Shown: positions 13,829-20,939 of the stretch, piece after piece | Layout of the letters: each line of letters starts with the position of its first letter | How positions within the stretch are numbered: the first letter of the stretch is position 1 | Assembly (NCBI GenBank): GCA_900764215.1 | Contig: CAAFNI010000258.1 | Location: 1-20,939, forward strand | Origin: an uncultured Sutterella sp. | Lineage (GTDB): Bacteria > Pseudomonadota > Gammaproteobacteria > Burkholderiales > Burkholderiaceae_F | Reading direction: 5' to 3' | Length of the DNA: 20,939 bases | Notes under the pieces: generated by a model | Told to the model about the DNA's origin: nothing | Database searches by the model: none | The model's input: only the letters and a program-made list of their open reading frames with translations | Position numbers and translations under genes: made by a program

Positions 13829-15076
13829 ATGAAGCAATGGTTTGACGGCCTCTGGAGAGCTGCCCGCATCGAATGCCGCTACACGCGCCGCCACCCGCAG
13901 CAGTGGGTGATCTGCGCGCTGCTCCCCGTCCTGTGGCTTCTCTTCGTGGCCAACACCTTCGGCACGGGCCTCATGACAAAACTCCCCGTAGGGCTCGTCA
14001 ACGAAGATGCCGGTCCTCTTTCGCGCGAGCTCGTCATGGTGCTCGACGCCGTGCCGAGCCTCGGTCTCAGAAGCTTCGAGTCCGCGTCCCAGGCCGACGC
14101 CGCTCTGTCGCGCGCCGAAACCTACGGCACCATCGTCATTCCGAGAAGCTTCACGAAGGACAGCCTCAACGGACGCGGCAGCACGATCGAACTCATCATC
14201 AACAAGAGCTACTACGCCATCGGCACCATTCTCGAGGTGGACGTGAAGACCGCGCTCGCCGACGTCATGAAGCGTGCCGGAGCGCTTCAAATGACCGCCG
14301 CGCGAGGCGGCTCGCTCAAGGCGGAATCCGCAAGCCTGCGCATCGTCTCGCCCGAGGTCTACTTCCTCGGCAACACGGGCTTCAACTTCAGCGCCTATCT
14401 GCTCCCGACGCTCATCCCGGGCCTCATCGCGCTCGCGGCCGGACTCACGTTCTCGGGCGTGCTCGTTCGCGAGTGGCGCGACGGAGGCGCCTCCGAACTG
14501 CTGTCGGCCGCCAACGGCTTCGCTAGCGCCGCCGTTCTCGGCAAGCTCCTGCCCTGGTTTCTCTTCTATGCGCTGCTGGGCTTTTGCTGGGTCTGGGGCC
14601 TGCCGGGCGTGCTCGGCTGGACGGCCGCGGGCTCGGTCGCCGTATGGCTCGGCGCCACGGTGATGCTCATCGCCGCCATGGCCGCCATCGCCGTCTTCTT
14701 CACGTCCTGCGCGCTCAGCTGGCCCATCGCCGTTTCCGCGCTCATCTGCTTTGCTGCCCCTTCGTTTCCCTTCACGGGCTTTTCCTATCCGCTCGAATCC
14801 ATGACGCCCGGCGCCGCCTTCTTCGGCGATCTGCTGCCGCTCACGCACTATCTGGCCGTCCAGGGCGAGTGCTGGATTCTCAATTCGCCGCTCGACCACG
14901 TGTTTGCTCGGCTCGTTCCGCTCGCGCTTCTCATCGTTCTTCCCATGGCGGCCGGCCTGCCGATTCTCAGCGTGCGCCTGCGGCGCTGGGCCGACGGAGA
15001 CGCCGAGGAGGCGCGCATCCGAACGCTTCTTGCCCGGGAAGACGCCGGCGTTGCTTCCCAAGGAGACGTTCGATGA
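13829..15076 (+). CDS. ABC-2 type export permease, first copy
   Basis: The 415-residue protein has the ABC-2 (YhhJ/YbhR-like) layout. One N-terminal membrane helix (about 27-45) is followed by a large periplasmic domain (about 50-185: KLPVGLVNEDAG, RAETYGTIVIPRSF, IELIINKSYY). Five more membrane helices follow, from about LPTLIPGLIALAAGLTFSG to the helix ending MAAGLPIL, plus a polar C-terminal tail. These permeases need an ATPase partner to move substrate, and none is encoded in this window. It starts 13 bp after the adaptor gene and overlaps the second permease gene by ATGA. It would pair with the second permease as a heterodimer. The substrate is unknown. Confidence 0.88.
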   Translation: MKQWFDGLWRAARIECRYTRRHPQQWVICALLPVLWLLFVANTFGTGLMTKLPVGLVNEDAGPLSRELVMVLDAVPSLGLRSFESASQADAALSRAETYGTIVIPRSFTKDSLNGRGSTIELIINKSYYAIGTILEVDVKTALADVMKRAGALQMTAARGGSLKAESASLRIVSPEVYFLGNTGFNFSAYLLPTLIPGLIALAAGLTFSGVLVREWRDGGASELLSAANGFASAAVLGKLLPWFLFYALLGFCWVWGLPGVLGWTAAGSVAVWLGATVMLIAAMAAIAVFFTSCALSWPIAVSALICFAAPSFPFTGFSYPLESMTPGAAFFGDLLPLTHYLAVQGECWILNSPLDHVFARLVPLALLIVLPMAAGLPILSVRLRRWADGDAEEARIRTLLAREDAGVASQGDVR

Positions 15077-16266
15077 AGGCACCCGGCTTCTGGCAGACCT
15101 TTCTCCAAACGATCAAGGCCTCCCTTCTCTCCCGCGACACGATCCTCATCTTTGCGGGCGCGGTCGCCTTTTATCTGATTTTCTACGCCTGGCCCTACGG
15201 CAATCAGCAGATCGAGCACGTGCCCACGGCCGTGCTCGACCTTGACCGCTCTAGCGCCTCGCGCCGCTTCATCAGCGCGATGGACGCCTCGCCCGCCGTC
15301 AGCGTCGTGCGCATCACGCAGTCCGAAGGCGAGGCGATGGCCGAATTCAGGCGCGAGAAGTTCTCGGTTCTCATCACGATTCCGAAGGACTTCGAGAAGT
15401 CGCTCGCTCGAGGCGAAAACGTCACCGTTCACGTGCTCGGCAGCGGGGCCTTCCCCGTCAAGGCCCGCGCCGTGCAGGCGGCGCTCGCCGGCGTCGCGAC
15501 CGACAAGGCGAAGCTTCTCGACGACGCCTCCGTTTACGCGACGGGGCTCCCGGGCACGAGCGTGCATGCCCGTCACCAGGCCCCTCCCGCGCTGCGCGTC
15601 CAGTACATGTACAACGAGATCGGCGGCTACGGCAACTACACCGTGCCCGTCGTCGGCCCCGTCATCATTCAGGCCGTGATGCTCATGGGCATCACGATGG
15701 CATTGGGCGGATGGCTCGTCGCCGCGCGCCGCGCGCCCTTCGTCGAAGAGGCGCTCAGGCGCCCTTTGAGCCGCGGCTCGGCCGTCTGGCTCGCCTTCAC
15801 GCTCATCACGTTTCTCTGGTTCGCCTACATGCAGGGGTTTGACTTCTGGTGGCACGAATACGGCTCCATGGCGCGGGTTCTCCCGACGCTCGCCACGGGC
15901 CTGCTCTTTTCGGCCGCCGTATCCGCCTTCGGCATGGCGGTCACGATGCTGCTCGGCTCGAACCGATGGTCAAGCCAGGCCGTCGTGATGATCTCGGCCC
16001 CCGCCGTCTTCATTTCGGGCGGCATCTGGCCCATCACGAACGTGCTGAGCGAGTCCGTCTTCGCGCTCTCGCTCTTCATTCCGACGTCGCCCGCGGTGCC
16101 CGCGCTTCTGGCCGCCTCCCAGGACGGCGCGCTCGGAAGCTCTGTCCTCCCCTATTGGGGCATCCTCGCCATGCAGACGCTCTTTTACCTGACGGCGTCC
16201 GCCTGGCTCGTCGGGCGCCGGTGCGCCGCCACGAATCCCGGCCGCTCCGCCGGGAGGGATCATTGA
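15073..16266 (+). CDS. ABC-2 type export permease, second copy
   Basis: This 397-residue protein has the same plan as its neighbour: an N-terminal membrane helix (DTILIFAGAVAFYLIFYAW, 22-40), a periplasmic domain (about 45-190), then five membrane helices ending near MQTLFYLTASAWLVG. The two permeases share fold and segment order but clearly differ in sequence, so they are old paralogues, probably acting as a heterodimer. ATG at 15073 overlaps the stop of the first permease as ATGA and has AAGGAGA at 15059-15065, giving strong coupling. The family match is to the ABC-2 membrane group; no Walker motif is present. The TatD gene follows after 9 bp. Confidence 0.88.
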   Translation: MKAPGFWQTFLQTIKASLLSRDTILIFAGAVAFYLIFYAWPYGNQQIEHVPTAVLDLDRSSASRRFISAMDASPAVSVVRITQSEGEAMAEFRREKFSVLITIPKDFEKSLARGENVTVHVLGSGAFPVKARAVQAALAGVATDKAKLLDDASVYATGLPGTSVHARHQAPPALRVQYMYNEIGGYGNYTVPVVGPVIIQAVMLMGITMALGGWLVAARRAPFVEEALRRPLSRGSAVWLAFTLITFLWFAYMQGFDFWWHEYGSMARVLPTLATGLLFSAAVSAFGMAVTMLLGSNRWSSQAVVMISAPAVFISGGIWPITNVLSESVFALSLFIPTSPAVPALLAASQDGALGSSVLPYWGILAMQTLFYLTASAWLVGRRCAATNPGRSAGRDH

Positions 16267-16275
16267 GGAAAGCAA

Positions 16276-17073
16276 ATGCAGTTCATCGACTCCCACAGCC
16301 ATCTCAACAGCGAGGCCTTTGACGAGGACCGCGACGAGGTCATCGCGCGGATGAAGGCGGCCGGCATGGCCGCCGCGCTTGTCGTCGCCTGCGAGGACGA
16401 CGAGCTCCCAAAGCTCGAGGCACTCCTCGCCAGCCATCCGGGCTGGCTCTTCGGCGCATGGGCGCTGCATCCGGAATTTGAAGACAGGCCCGAACCCTCG
16501 GTGGAAAAAATCGCATCCGTCTGCTCCCGCCCGGGTTTTGTCGCCGTGGGCGAGACGGGGCTCGACTTCTACTGGTGCAAGGAGCCCCTCGACTGGCAGC
16601 GCAACCGCTTTCGCCGCCACATCGAGGCCGCGCTTGCCATCGGCAAGCCCCTCATCATCCATGCCCGCGACAGCGAGCGCGAAGCGCTCGAGATACTTCG
16701 CGAGATGCATGCGGGAGACGTCGGCTTCGTCATGCACTGCTTCTGCGGCGACACGGACACGGCGCTCGCCGTCGTGGATGCGGGGGGCTGCGTGAGCTTC
16801 ACGGGAAACCTCACCTTCAAGCGCAACGAAGCGCTTCGCGAAACCGCCCGGGCGCTTCCCCTTGAAAGCCTGCTCCTCGAGACCGACTGTCCCTACATGG
16901 CGCCCGTTCCCATGAGGGGCAAGCGCTGCGAGCCGCAGTACGTCGAATATGTCGCAGATTGTCTTGCGGGTCTTTTCGGCGTTGACAAAGCGCACGTCGC
17001 CCGACAAACTACGGCCAACGCCGTCAGGCTCTTCCGCCTGCCCATTTCAGAGGAAACACCGCGAAATGAATAA
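16276..17073 (+). CDS. TatD-family metal-dependent hydrolase (YcfH/TatD-like)
   Basis: The 265-residue product has all the metal ligands of the TatD family. The first pair is in DSHSHLN (H7, H9). GETGLDFYW gives E93. LIIHAR gives H129. MHCFCG gives H154. LLETDCPYMAPVP gives D204. The ending RGKRCEPQYVEYV is also family-typical. These are cytoplasmic metal-dependent nucleases or hydrolases. Cys replaces the common Ala after ETD, which is minor. GAGGAAA precedes the ATG at 16276. It starts 9 bp after the second permease gene, so it is probably in the same operon, but no functional link to export is evident. Its 3' end overlaps the ankyrin gene by 8 bp. Confidence 0.93.
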   Translation: MQFIDSHSHLNSEAFDEDRDEVIARMKAAGMAAALVVACEDDELPKLEALLASHPGWLFGAWALHPEFEDRPEPSVEKIASVCSRPGFVAVGETGLDFYWCKEPLDWQRNRFRRHIEAALAIGKPLIIHARDSEREALEILREMHAGDVGFVMHCFCGDTDTALAVVDAGGCVSFTGNLTFKRNEALRETARALPLESLLLETDCPYMAPVPMRGKRCEPQYVEYVADCLAGLFGVDKAHVARQTTANAVRLFRLPISEETPRNE

Positions 17074-17800
17074 GTCCGCCGTTCTTCTTGCCGCCGCTGC
17101 GCTTCTCCTGTGCGCACCGCCTGCGTCCTTCGCCGAAGGCGCCTTCGTGCTTTCCGAAGCCGAAGTCGAACAGATGGCCCGAAACACGAAGGACTTCAAC
17201 CTTGCGCTCTCCGCGGGCAACGCCGCCGAGGTCAAGCGCCTTCTCGCCACGGGCATCACGCCCAACATCGTGCTCGACAACGGGGACACGCCGCTCACCT
17301 GGGCCTTCAGAAGCGATGCATGGGACGTGGCCGACGTGCTGATGAATGCCGCCGGCATCGACGTCAACATGGAGAACCGCCACGGCGAAACGCCGCTCAT
17401 GCTTGCCATCTTCAAGGGGCGCGGCGAACAGTTTGAAAAGCTTCTCAAGCTCGGCGCCCGGGTCAACAAGACGCGCGGCTGGACGCCGCTCCACTATGCC
17501 GCCACCGAAGCGCGCATCGACCTGATGAAGCGCCTCATCGATCTCGGCGCCGACGTCAACGCCCAGACGAAGGCGGGCATCACGGCGCTCGACATGGCAG
17601 CCCGCAAGCCGAGCCGCGAAGCCGTCATGGTGCTGCTGCGCGCGGGCGCCTACCGCGACTACTGCACCGACCGCGGCATGTCGCCCGCCGACTTTGCGAG
17701 AAAGGCGGGCGACGCAGAGCTCGCCGACTACCTCGCAGTCAAGACCTGCGCCGTCACCGGCCCCGCCAAGCCCGGCCTTTACGGCAAGCCCGCGCACTGA
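17066..17800 (+). CDS. Periplasmic ankyrin-repeat protein
   Basis: The 244-residue product starts with a clear Sec signal peptide (cleavage after SFA, about 23). About five ankyrin repeats follow: about 39-70, 71-104 (DNGDTPLTWAF), 105-136 (NRHGETPLMLAI), 137-169 (TRGWTPLHYAATE) and 170-201 (TKAGITALDMAA). A short C-terminal tail contains two cysteines (C200, C228) that could form a disulphide. Such proteins bind partner proteins; a periplasmic or cell-surface partner is expected. ATG at 17066 is preceded by GAGGAAA at 17050-17056 and overlaps the end of the TatD gene by 8 bp. No partner can be named; the neighbouring exporter or RlhA-type gene is not a known one. Confidence 0.9.
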   Translation: MNKSAVLLAAAALLLCAPPASFAEGAFVLSEAEVEQMARNTKDFNLALSAGNAAEVKRLLATGITPNIVLDNGDTPLTWAFRSDAWDVADVLMNAAGIDVNMENRHGETPLMLAIFKGRGEQFEKLLKLGARVNKTRGWTPLHYAATEARIDLMKRLIDLGADVNAQTKAGITALDMAARKPSREAVMVLLRAGAYRDYCTDRGMSPADFARKAGDAELADYLAVKTCAVTGPAKPGLYGKPAH

Positions 17801-17819
17801 ACACCTTGAGGATCCCTTC

Positions 17820-19769
17820 GTGCCCCACACGCCGCTTCCGCTCACCGCCCTTGAACTCCTCGCGCCTGCGCGCGACGCCGAGACCGGCATCGCCGCGATC
17901 GACCACGGCGCCGACGCCGTCTACATCGGCGGCCCCGCCTTCGGAGCCCGCCAATCCGCCGGCAACGCGATGGAGGACATTGCGCGGCTCGCAGACTACG
18001 CCCACCGCTACAACGCGCGCGTCTTCATGGCGCTCAACACGCTCTTTACCAACGAGGAGCTTCCCCGCGCCCGGTCGCTCGCCTTTGACGCGGCGAAGGC
18101 CGGCGTCGACGTGCTGATCGTGCAGGACATGGGGCTCATGGCCGGCCCCCTGCCCGACATCGAGCTCCACGCCTCGACCCAGTGCGACATCCGCACGCCG
18201 GAAAAGGCCGCCTTTCTCGAGAAGGCCGGCTTTTCGCAGATGGTGCTCGCGCGCGAACTGTCGCTTGCCGAAATCGCCGCCTGCCGGGCCGCCCTGCAGA
18301 CGGCCCGCATCGAATGCTTCATTCACGGCGCGCTCTGCGTGAGCTATTCGGGCCAGTGCTACATGAGCGAGGCGATCACGGGCCGAAGCGCCAACCGCGG
18401 CGCCTGCGCCCAGCTCTGCCGCCTCCCCTACGACGTTTACACCGAAGCGGGCGAACGCATCGCCAAGCGCAGCCACGTCCTCTCGCTTCGCGACAACAAT
18501 CAGACGGACAACCTCGAGGCCCTGATCGACGCGGGCGTCTCGTCCTTCAAGATCGAGGGGCGCCTCAAGGACCTCGTCTACGTGAAGAACATCACGGCCT
18601 GGTACCGCCAAAAGCTCGACGCCGTCATTGCGCGCCGCCCCGAACTGAGCCGCACCTCCGACGGCGTCTCGACCTTCAGCTTCACGCCGGACCCGGACAA
18701 GAGCTTCCAGCGCGGGCGCACCGACTACTTCGTTCACGGCCGCCGGTTCGACAAGCCCTACGAGCTCGCGCAGCTCGAAAGCCCCAAGAACACCGGCAGT
18801 CCCGTGGGCCGATGCGAACGCGTCGAGCCCGGCGAAATCTTCGTGCGTCCGCTCAAGGGCGTCTCGATCGCCAACGGCGACGGCCTCACCTATCTCGGCG
18901 ACGACGAGGAGATTCATGGCCTGGCCGTCAACCGCGCCGAATCCGAAGGCGGCCTCGTCAAGCTCCTGCTGCGCAGCCGCCGCGAAGTTCCCGAAGGGTT
19001 GCGCCGCGGCATGACGCTCATGCGCAACCTCGACCGCACCTTCGTTCGTTCGCTTTCGGGCGAATCCGCCGTGCGCCGCATCCCGATCGTCATGACCTTC
19101 CTCGTCGAGGACGACGCGCTCACGCTCATCGTGACCGACGGACGTGAATGCGCCGAAGCCCACGTCGCGATGACGCTTGAGGCTCCCTCCAACCCGGAGC
19201 GCAACCGCGAGACGCTCATCAGGAATCTCGACAGGCTCGGCGACACGCTCTACTCGGCAGCCGACATCTTTGTGCCCGAGGATCTTGACGTCTTCGTGCC
19301 CGCCTCAATCGTCAACATGATGCGTCGCGACGCCGTCGACGCGCTCACCCGAATGCGCGAAGCGGCCCGCGTCCGGCCCGGACGCGCCCCCGTAGACGAG
19401 ACGGCCCCCTATCCCGAGCGCATTCTGGGCTTTGCCGCCAACGTCGCCAACGACTCTGCGCGCGCATTCTACGAGCGCCACGGGGCCCGCGTGACGGCGC
19501 CCGCCTTCGAAATCAGGCCCGTGGAAAAGGCGGATCTGATGACCTGCCGCCACTGCATCCGCGCAGCGCTCAAGCGGTGCCCGAAAATGCTCAAGGCCTT
19601 CCCCGAACTTCTTGAAAACACCCCGCGCGAAGCCTTCAGGCCCGAGCCCCTCGTGCTCGTCAACTCTTCGGGCGAACGCTTTGAGGCGCTCTTTCACTGC
19701 AAGGCCGATCCCTGCTTCATGACGATCGTCCAAGCCGGCGATGCCGGATCTCGCCGCACGTCGGACTAA
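17820..19769 (+). CDS. rlhA: RlhA-type U32 family 23S rRNA hydroxylation protein
   Basis: The 649-residue product matches the long U32 type of E. coli RlhA (YdcP), required for hydroxylation of C2501 of 23S rRNA, and not the shorter TrhP (YegQ). It keeps LELLAPARDAETGIAAIDHGADAVYIGGPAFGAR near the start, IVQDMGL (100-106), ELHASTQCDIRT (115-126), the U32 core ECFIHGALCVSYSGQCYMSE (165-184), and RSANRGACAQLCRLPY (189-204). Cysteines 173, 180, 196 and 200 probably hold an Fe-S cluster. The C-terminal part keeps a TCRHCIRAALKRCPK motif. Start: GTG at 17820, with GAGGA about 7 bp upstream and conserved sequence following at once; the frame also stays open upstream. It is the third housekeeping-like gene in the operon, 19 bp after the ankyrin gene. 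Its link to the exporter is unclear. Confidence 0.92.
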   Translation: MPHTPLPLTALELLAPARDAETGIAAIDHGADAVYIGGPAFGARQSAGNAMEDIARLADYAHRYNARVFMALNTLFTNEELPRARSLAFDAAKAGVDVLIVQDMGLMAGPLPDIELHASTQCDIRTPEKAAFLEKAGFSQMVLARELSLAEIAACRAALQTARIECFIHGALCVSYSGQCYMSEAITGRSANRGACAQLCRLPYDVYTEAGERIAKRSHVLSLRDNNQTDNLEALIDAGVSSFKIEGRLKDLVYVKNITAWYRQKLDAVIARRPELSRTSDGVSTFSFTPDPDKSFQRGRTDYFVHGRRFDKPYELAQLESPKNTGSPVGRCERVEPGEIFVRPLKGVSIANGDGLTYLGDDEEIHGLAVNRAESEGGLVKLLLRSRREVPEGLRRGMTLMRNLDRTFVRSLSGESAVRRIPIVMTFLVEDDALTLIVTDGRECAEAHVAMTLEAPSNPERNRETLIRNLDRLGDTLYSAADIFVPEDLDVFVPASIVNMMRRDAVDALTRMREAARVRPGRAPVDETAPYPERILGFAANVANDSARAFYERHGARVTAPAFEIRPVEKADLMTCRHCIRAALKRCPKMLKAFPELLENTPREAFRPEPLVLVNSSGERFEALFHCKADPCFMTIVQAGDAGSRRTSD

Positions 19770-19772
19770 AAT
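19767..19772 (+). promoter_or_regulatory. Possible -10 element before the last operon gene
   Basis: TAAAAT in the context GGACTAAAATGGA overlaps the rlhA stop codon and lies 34 bp ahead of the ATG at 19806. No -35 is seen. It may be an internal promoter, or chance. Confidence 0.2.
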
Positions 19773-19805
19773 GGATCGACGCCCCACCTTTCCGGAAGCC
19801 AGCCG

Positions 19806-20603
19806 ATGACGAACGACGAAGAACCGATCGAACTCCTGATGCCCTCCGCCGCCATGCAGCCCGTTCTTGCGGACTTGCGCGCCGCGCTCGTGCGCCTCGG
19901 AGCCGTGAAGACCAAGTCGGCGCCCCGCGTCTGGGACAACATCGACTTTGACGGCACCGCCTGCGCCATCGCGCGCTTCACGCTCTGGACGCAGGGCTGG
20001 GAGGCGGGCGAGATTCCCGCGGGCGACATGAACGCCGCCAACGACATCGGGCACAGGCTTTCCACTGAACTTGAAATCATGTCGCCCGATGATCTGGCGG
20101 AACGCTTTCGCGCGATCGTCAACGGCGCGCCCGTCACCCGTCTCTACCGCCGCATTGCCGACGCCCATACCGTGAACCGCCTCATGAGGGACAGCATGGC
20201 GCTCGGCTGGTCGGGCTTCGACGTGCTCGCGCTCTCGCCCGCCGAGCAGGAGACGGTTCGCCGCCGCCGCATGTTCGTCGACGCCTTCCGGGACGACTTC
20301 GACTGGACGCGCCTGCGCGCGCTCGAGCTCTCCCAGGCCGCCGCGCTTCTCGAAGCCGCGCTCTACGTCGAGATGGTGACGCCCGCAGACATCGAGGGCA
20401 TGAGGCGCCGCATCGCCGCCGAGGCGATCTCCAGGTACGCGAGCTGGACCGCCTTTGCGCGGGCGCTTCTGTGTGCGCGCGCCTTCTGCGGCCTTCGCGA
20501 CGGCGCGCTCTGCACGCGCAGCCTCGTCGCAGAGGACGAAGTCAGGCTCGAGGCCCTCCTGTCGGGACCATGGCAGACCGCCTGGCCGCGCGTCGCGGCC
20601 TGA
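19806..20603 (+). CDS. Hypothetical protein, possibly DUF1266-like
   Basis: The 265-residue product has no signal peptide or membrane segment and is mostly helical. The C-terminal third (about 165-235: RLRALELSQAAALLEAALYVEMVTPADIEG..., then YASWTAFARALLCARAF) resembles the end of DUF1266 proteins, in which a sweep of helices is followed by a conserved SW motif. The N-terminal part is not recognised. The match is by eye and weak. A GGAAG upstream fits the ATG at 19806, which lies 36 bp after the rlhA stop, so it is likely cotranscribed. No function can be given. Confidence 0.6.
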   Translation: MTNDEEPIELLMPSAAMQPVLADLRAALVRLGAVKTKSAPRVWDNIDFDGTACAIARFTLWTQGWEAGEIPAGDMNAANDIGHRLSTELEIMSPDDLAERFRAIVNGAPVTRLYRRIADAHTVNRLMRDSMALGWSGFDVLALSPAEQETVRRRRMFVDAFRDDFDWTRLRALELSQAAALLEAALYVEMVTPADIEGMRRRIAAEAISRYASWTAFARALLCARAFCGLRDGALCTRSLVAEDEVRLEALLSGPWQTAWPRVAA

Positions 20604-20607
20604 TGCG

Positions 20608-20648
20608 AAGCTTTTGGACGACGCCTAATCAAAATTACCTAAAAGCTT
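20608..20648. repeat. Inverted repeat after the last operon gene
   Basis: AAGCTTTT (20608-20615) and AAAAGCTT (20641-20648) are perfect complements separated by 25 nt. They begin 4 nt after the stop at 20603. A weak transcription end or a regulator site is possible; the sequence after it is not T-rich. Confidence 0.4.
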
Positions 20649-20696
20649 TCGCCCATTTGCTCTGAATTCGCGCAACAAAGTGCGAAATTCTCTCTC

Positions 20697-20712
20697 CCGC
20701 AATCCTTTGCGG
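20697..20712 (+). terminator. Small hairpin, possible weak terminator
   Basis: CCGCAA (20697-20702) and TTGCGG (20707-20712) pair around a 4-nt loop, followed by CTCTTCTTTC. It lies in the 208-bp gap between the operon and the next gene. The stem is short and the T-tract is broken, so termination is uncertain; a leader structure of the next gene is the alternative. Confidence 0.35.
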
Positions 20713-20811
20713 CTCTTCTTTCGCGTCAAAATGTTGGAAACGCCGGATCGATTCGTTCCGCTTCCCTCGATCGCCGGCCGACCATCATTCACGACACATT
20801 CGGAGAGCATC

Positions 20812-20939
20812 ATGACCCTGAATCGCCGCCATTTCCTTGGAGCAGCCGCGCTCGGCGCGGGCTCCCTCATGCTCGGCTCCTCGCAGGCAGCCGAGGCCCC
20901 CGCGCTGCCCAAGTTCGTCCCGCCCACGGCCAAGAACCC
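20812..20939 (+). CDS. Start of a Tat-exported protein (partial)
   Basis: Only 42 complete codons lie in the window. They begin with a twin-arginine signal peptide: NRRHFLGAAALGAGSLML with the RR-x-F-L pattern, then AAEA as a likely cleavage site (about 29), and a Pro-rich start of the mature part (LPKFVPPTAKN). GGAGAG at 20802-20807 supports the ATG at 20812. Folded redox proteins such as flavocytochrome-type reductases are often exported with this kind of signal, but the mature domain lies outside the window, so the function cannot be assigned. It appears to start a new unit after the small hairpins upstream. Confidence 0.85.
   Translation, partial: MTLNRRHFLGAAALGAGSLMLGSSQAAEAPALPKFVPPTAKN

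Noticed and set aside
12802..16266. Hidden ATP-binding subunit in the exporter operon
   Set aside because: All frames between the adaptor and TatD genes were considered by eye; no Walker A (GxxGxGKS/T) or ABC signature was found.

Overview
The window is GC-rich DNA, densely coded, with GC-type codon use (many third-position C/G codons). It carries an RlhA-type U32 protein, a type Vd-like patatin/POTRA/barrel protein and a Tat-secreted protein at the right edge. This fits a Gram-negative proteobacterium; the gene repertoire and the look of the intergenic -10 elements (CTAnAAT) suggest Burkholderiales, possibly Sutterellaceae. The taxonomic call is inference from impressions of protein similarity, not from a search. 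No rRNA, tRNA, CRISPR array, insertion sequence or phage module was seen, and no stretch longer than about 300 bases lacks a gene.

Left part (1-3860): an AT-rich promoter-like segment with two perfect inverted repeats precedes a protein that resembles the reductase half of flavohaemoglobin but has lost its diagnostic FAD and NADH motifs. Next comes an NsrR-like Rrf2 regulator with a three-cysteine Fe-S signature and a clear terminator. An XRE-family HTH protein diverges from a coiled-coil plus nitroreductase-domain protein; a tandem 14-bp repeat lies between them. The nitroreductase gene converges, with only 4 bp between, on a LysR-type regulator.

Middle part (4099-11122): the LysR gene diverges from a metal-dependent amidohydrolase with an apparently complete binuclear metal site. 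Then follow a small PEGA-like lipoprotein, a HAD phosphatase and a tandem-domain universal stress protein ending in a strong terminator. On the minus strand lie a patatin-POTRA-barrel protein (type Vd autotransporter layout) and, upstream of it, a nitrobindin-like haem-binding beta-barrel protein. A canonical minus-strand terminator stands between these two, in what may be the leader of the patatin transcript.

Right part (11321-20603): eight tightly packed plus-strand genes look like one transcription unit: TolC-family outer membrane factor, HlyD-family adaptor, two ABC-2 type permeases, TatD-type hydrolase, periplasmic ankyrin-repeat protein, RlhA-type U32 protein, and a protein tentatively of the DUF1266 type. 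The exporter genes would build a periplasm-spanning tripartite pump, but no ATP-binding subunit is encoded among or beside them. The window ends inside a new gene whose product starts with a twin-arginine signal peptide.
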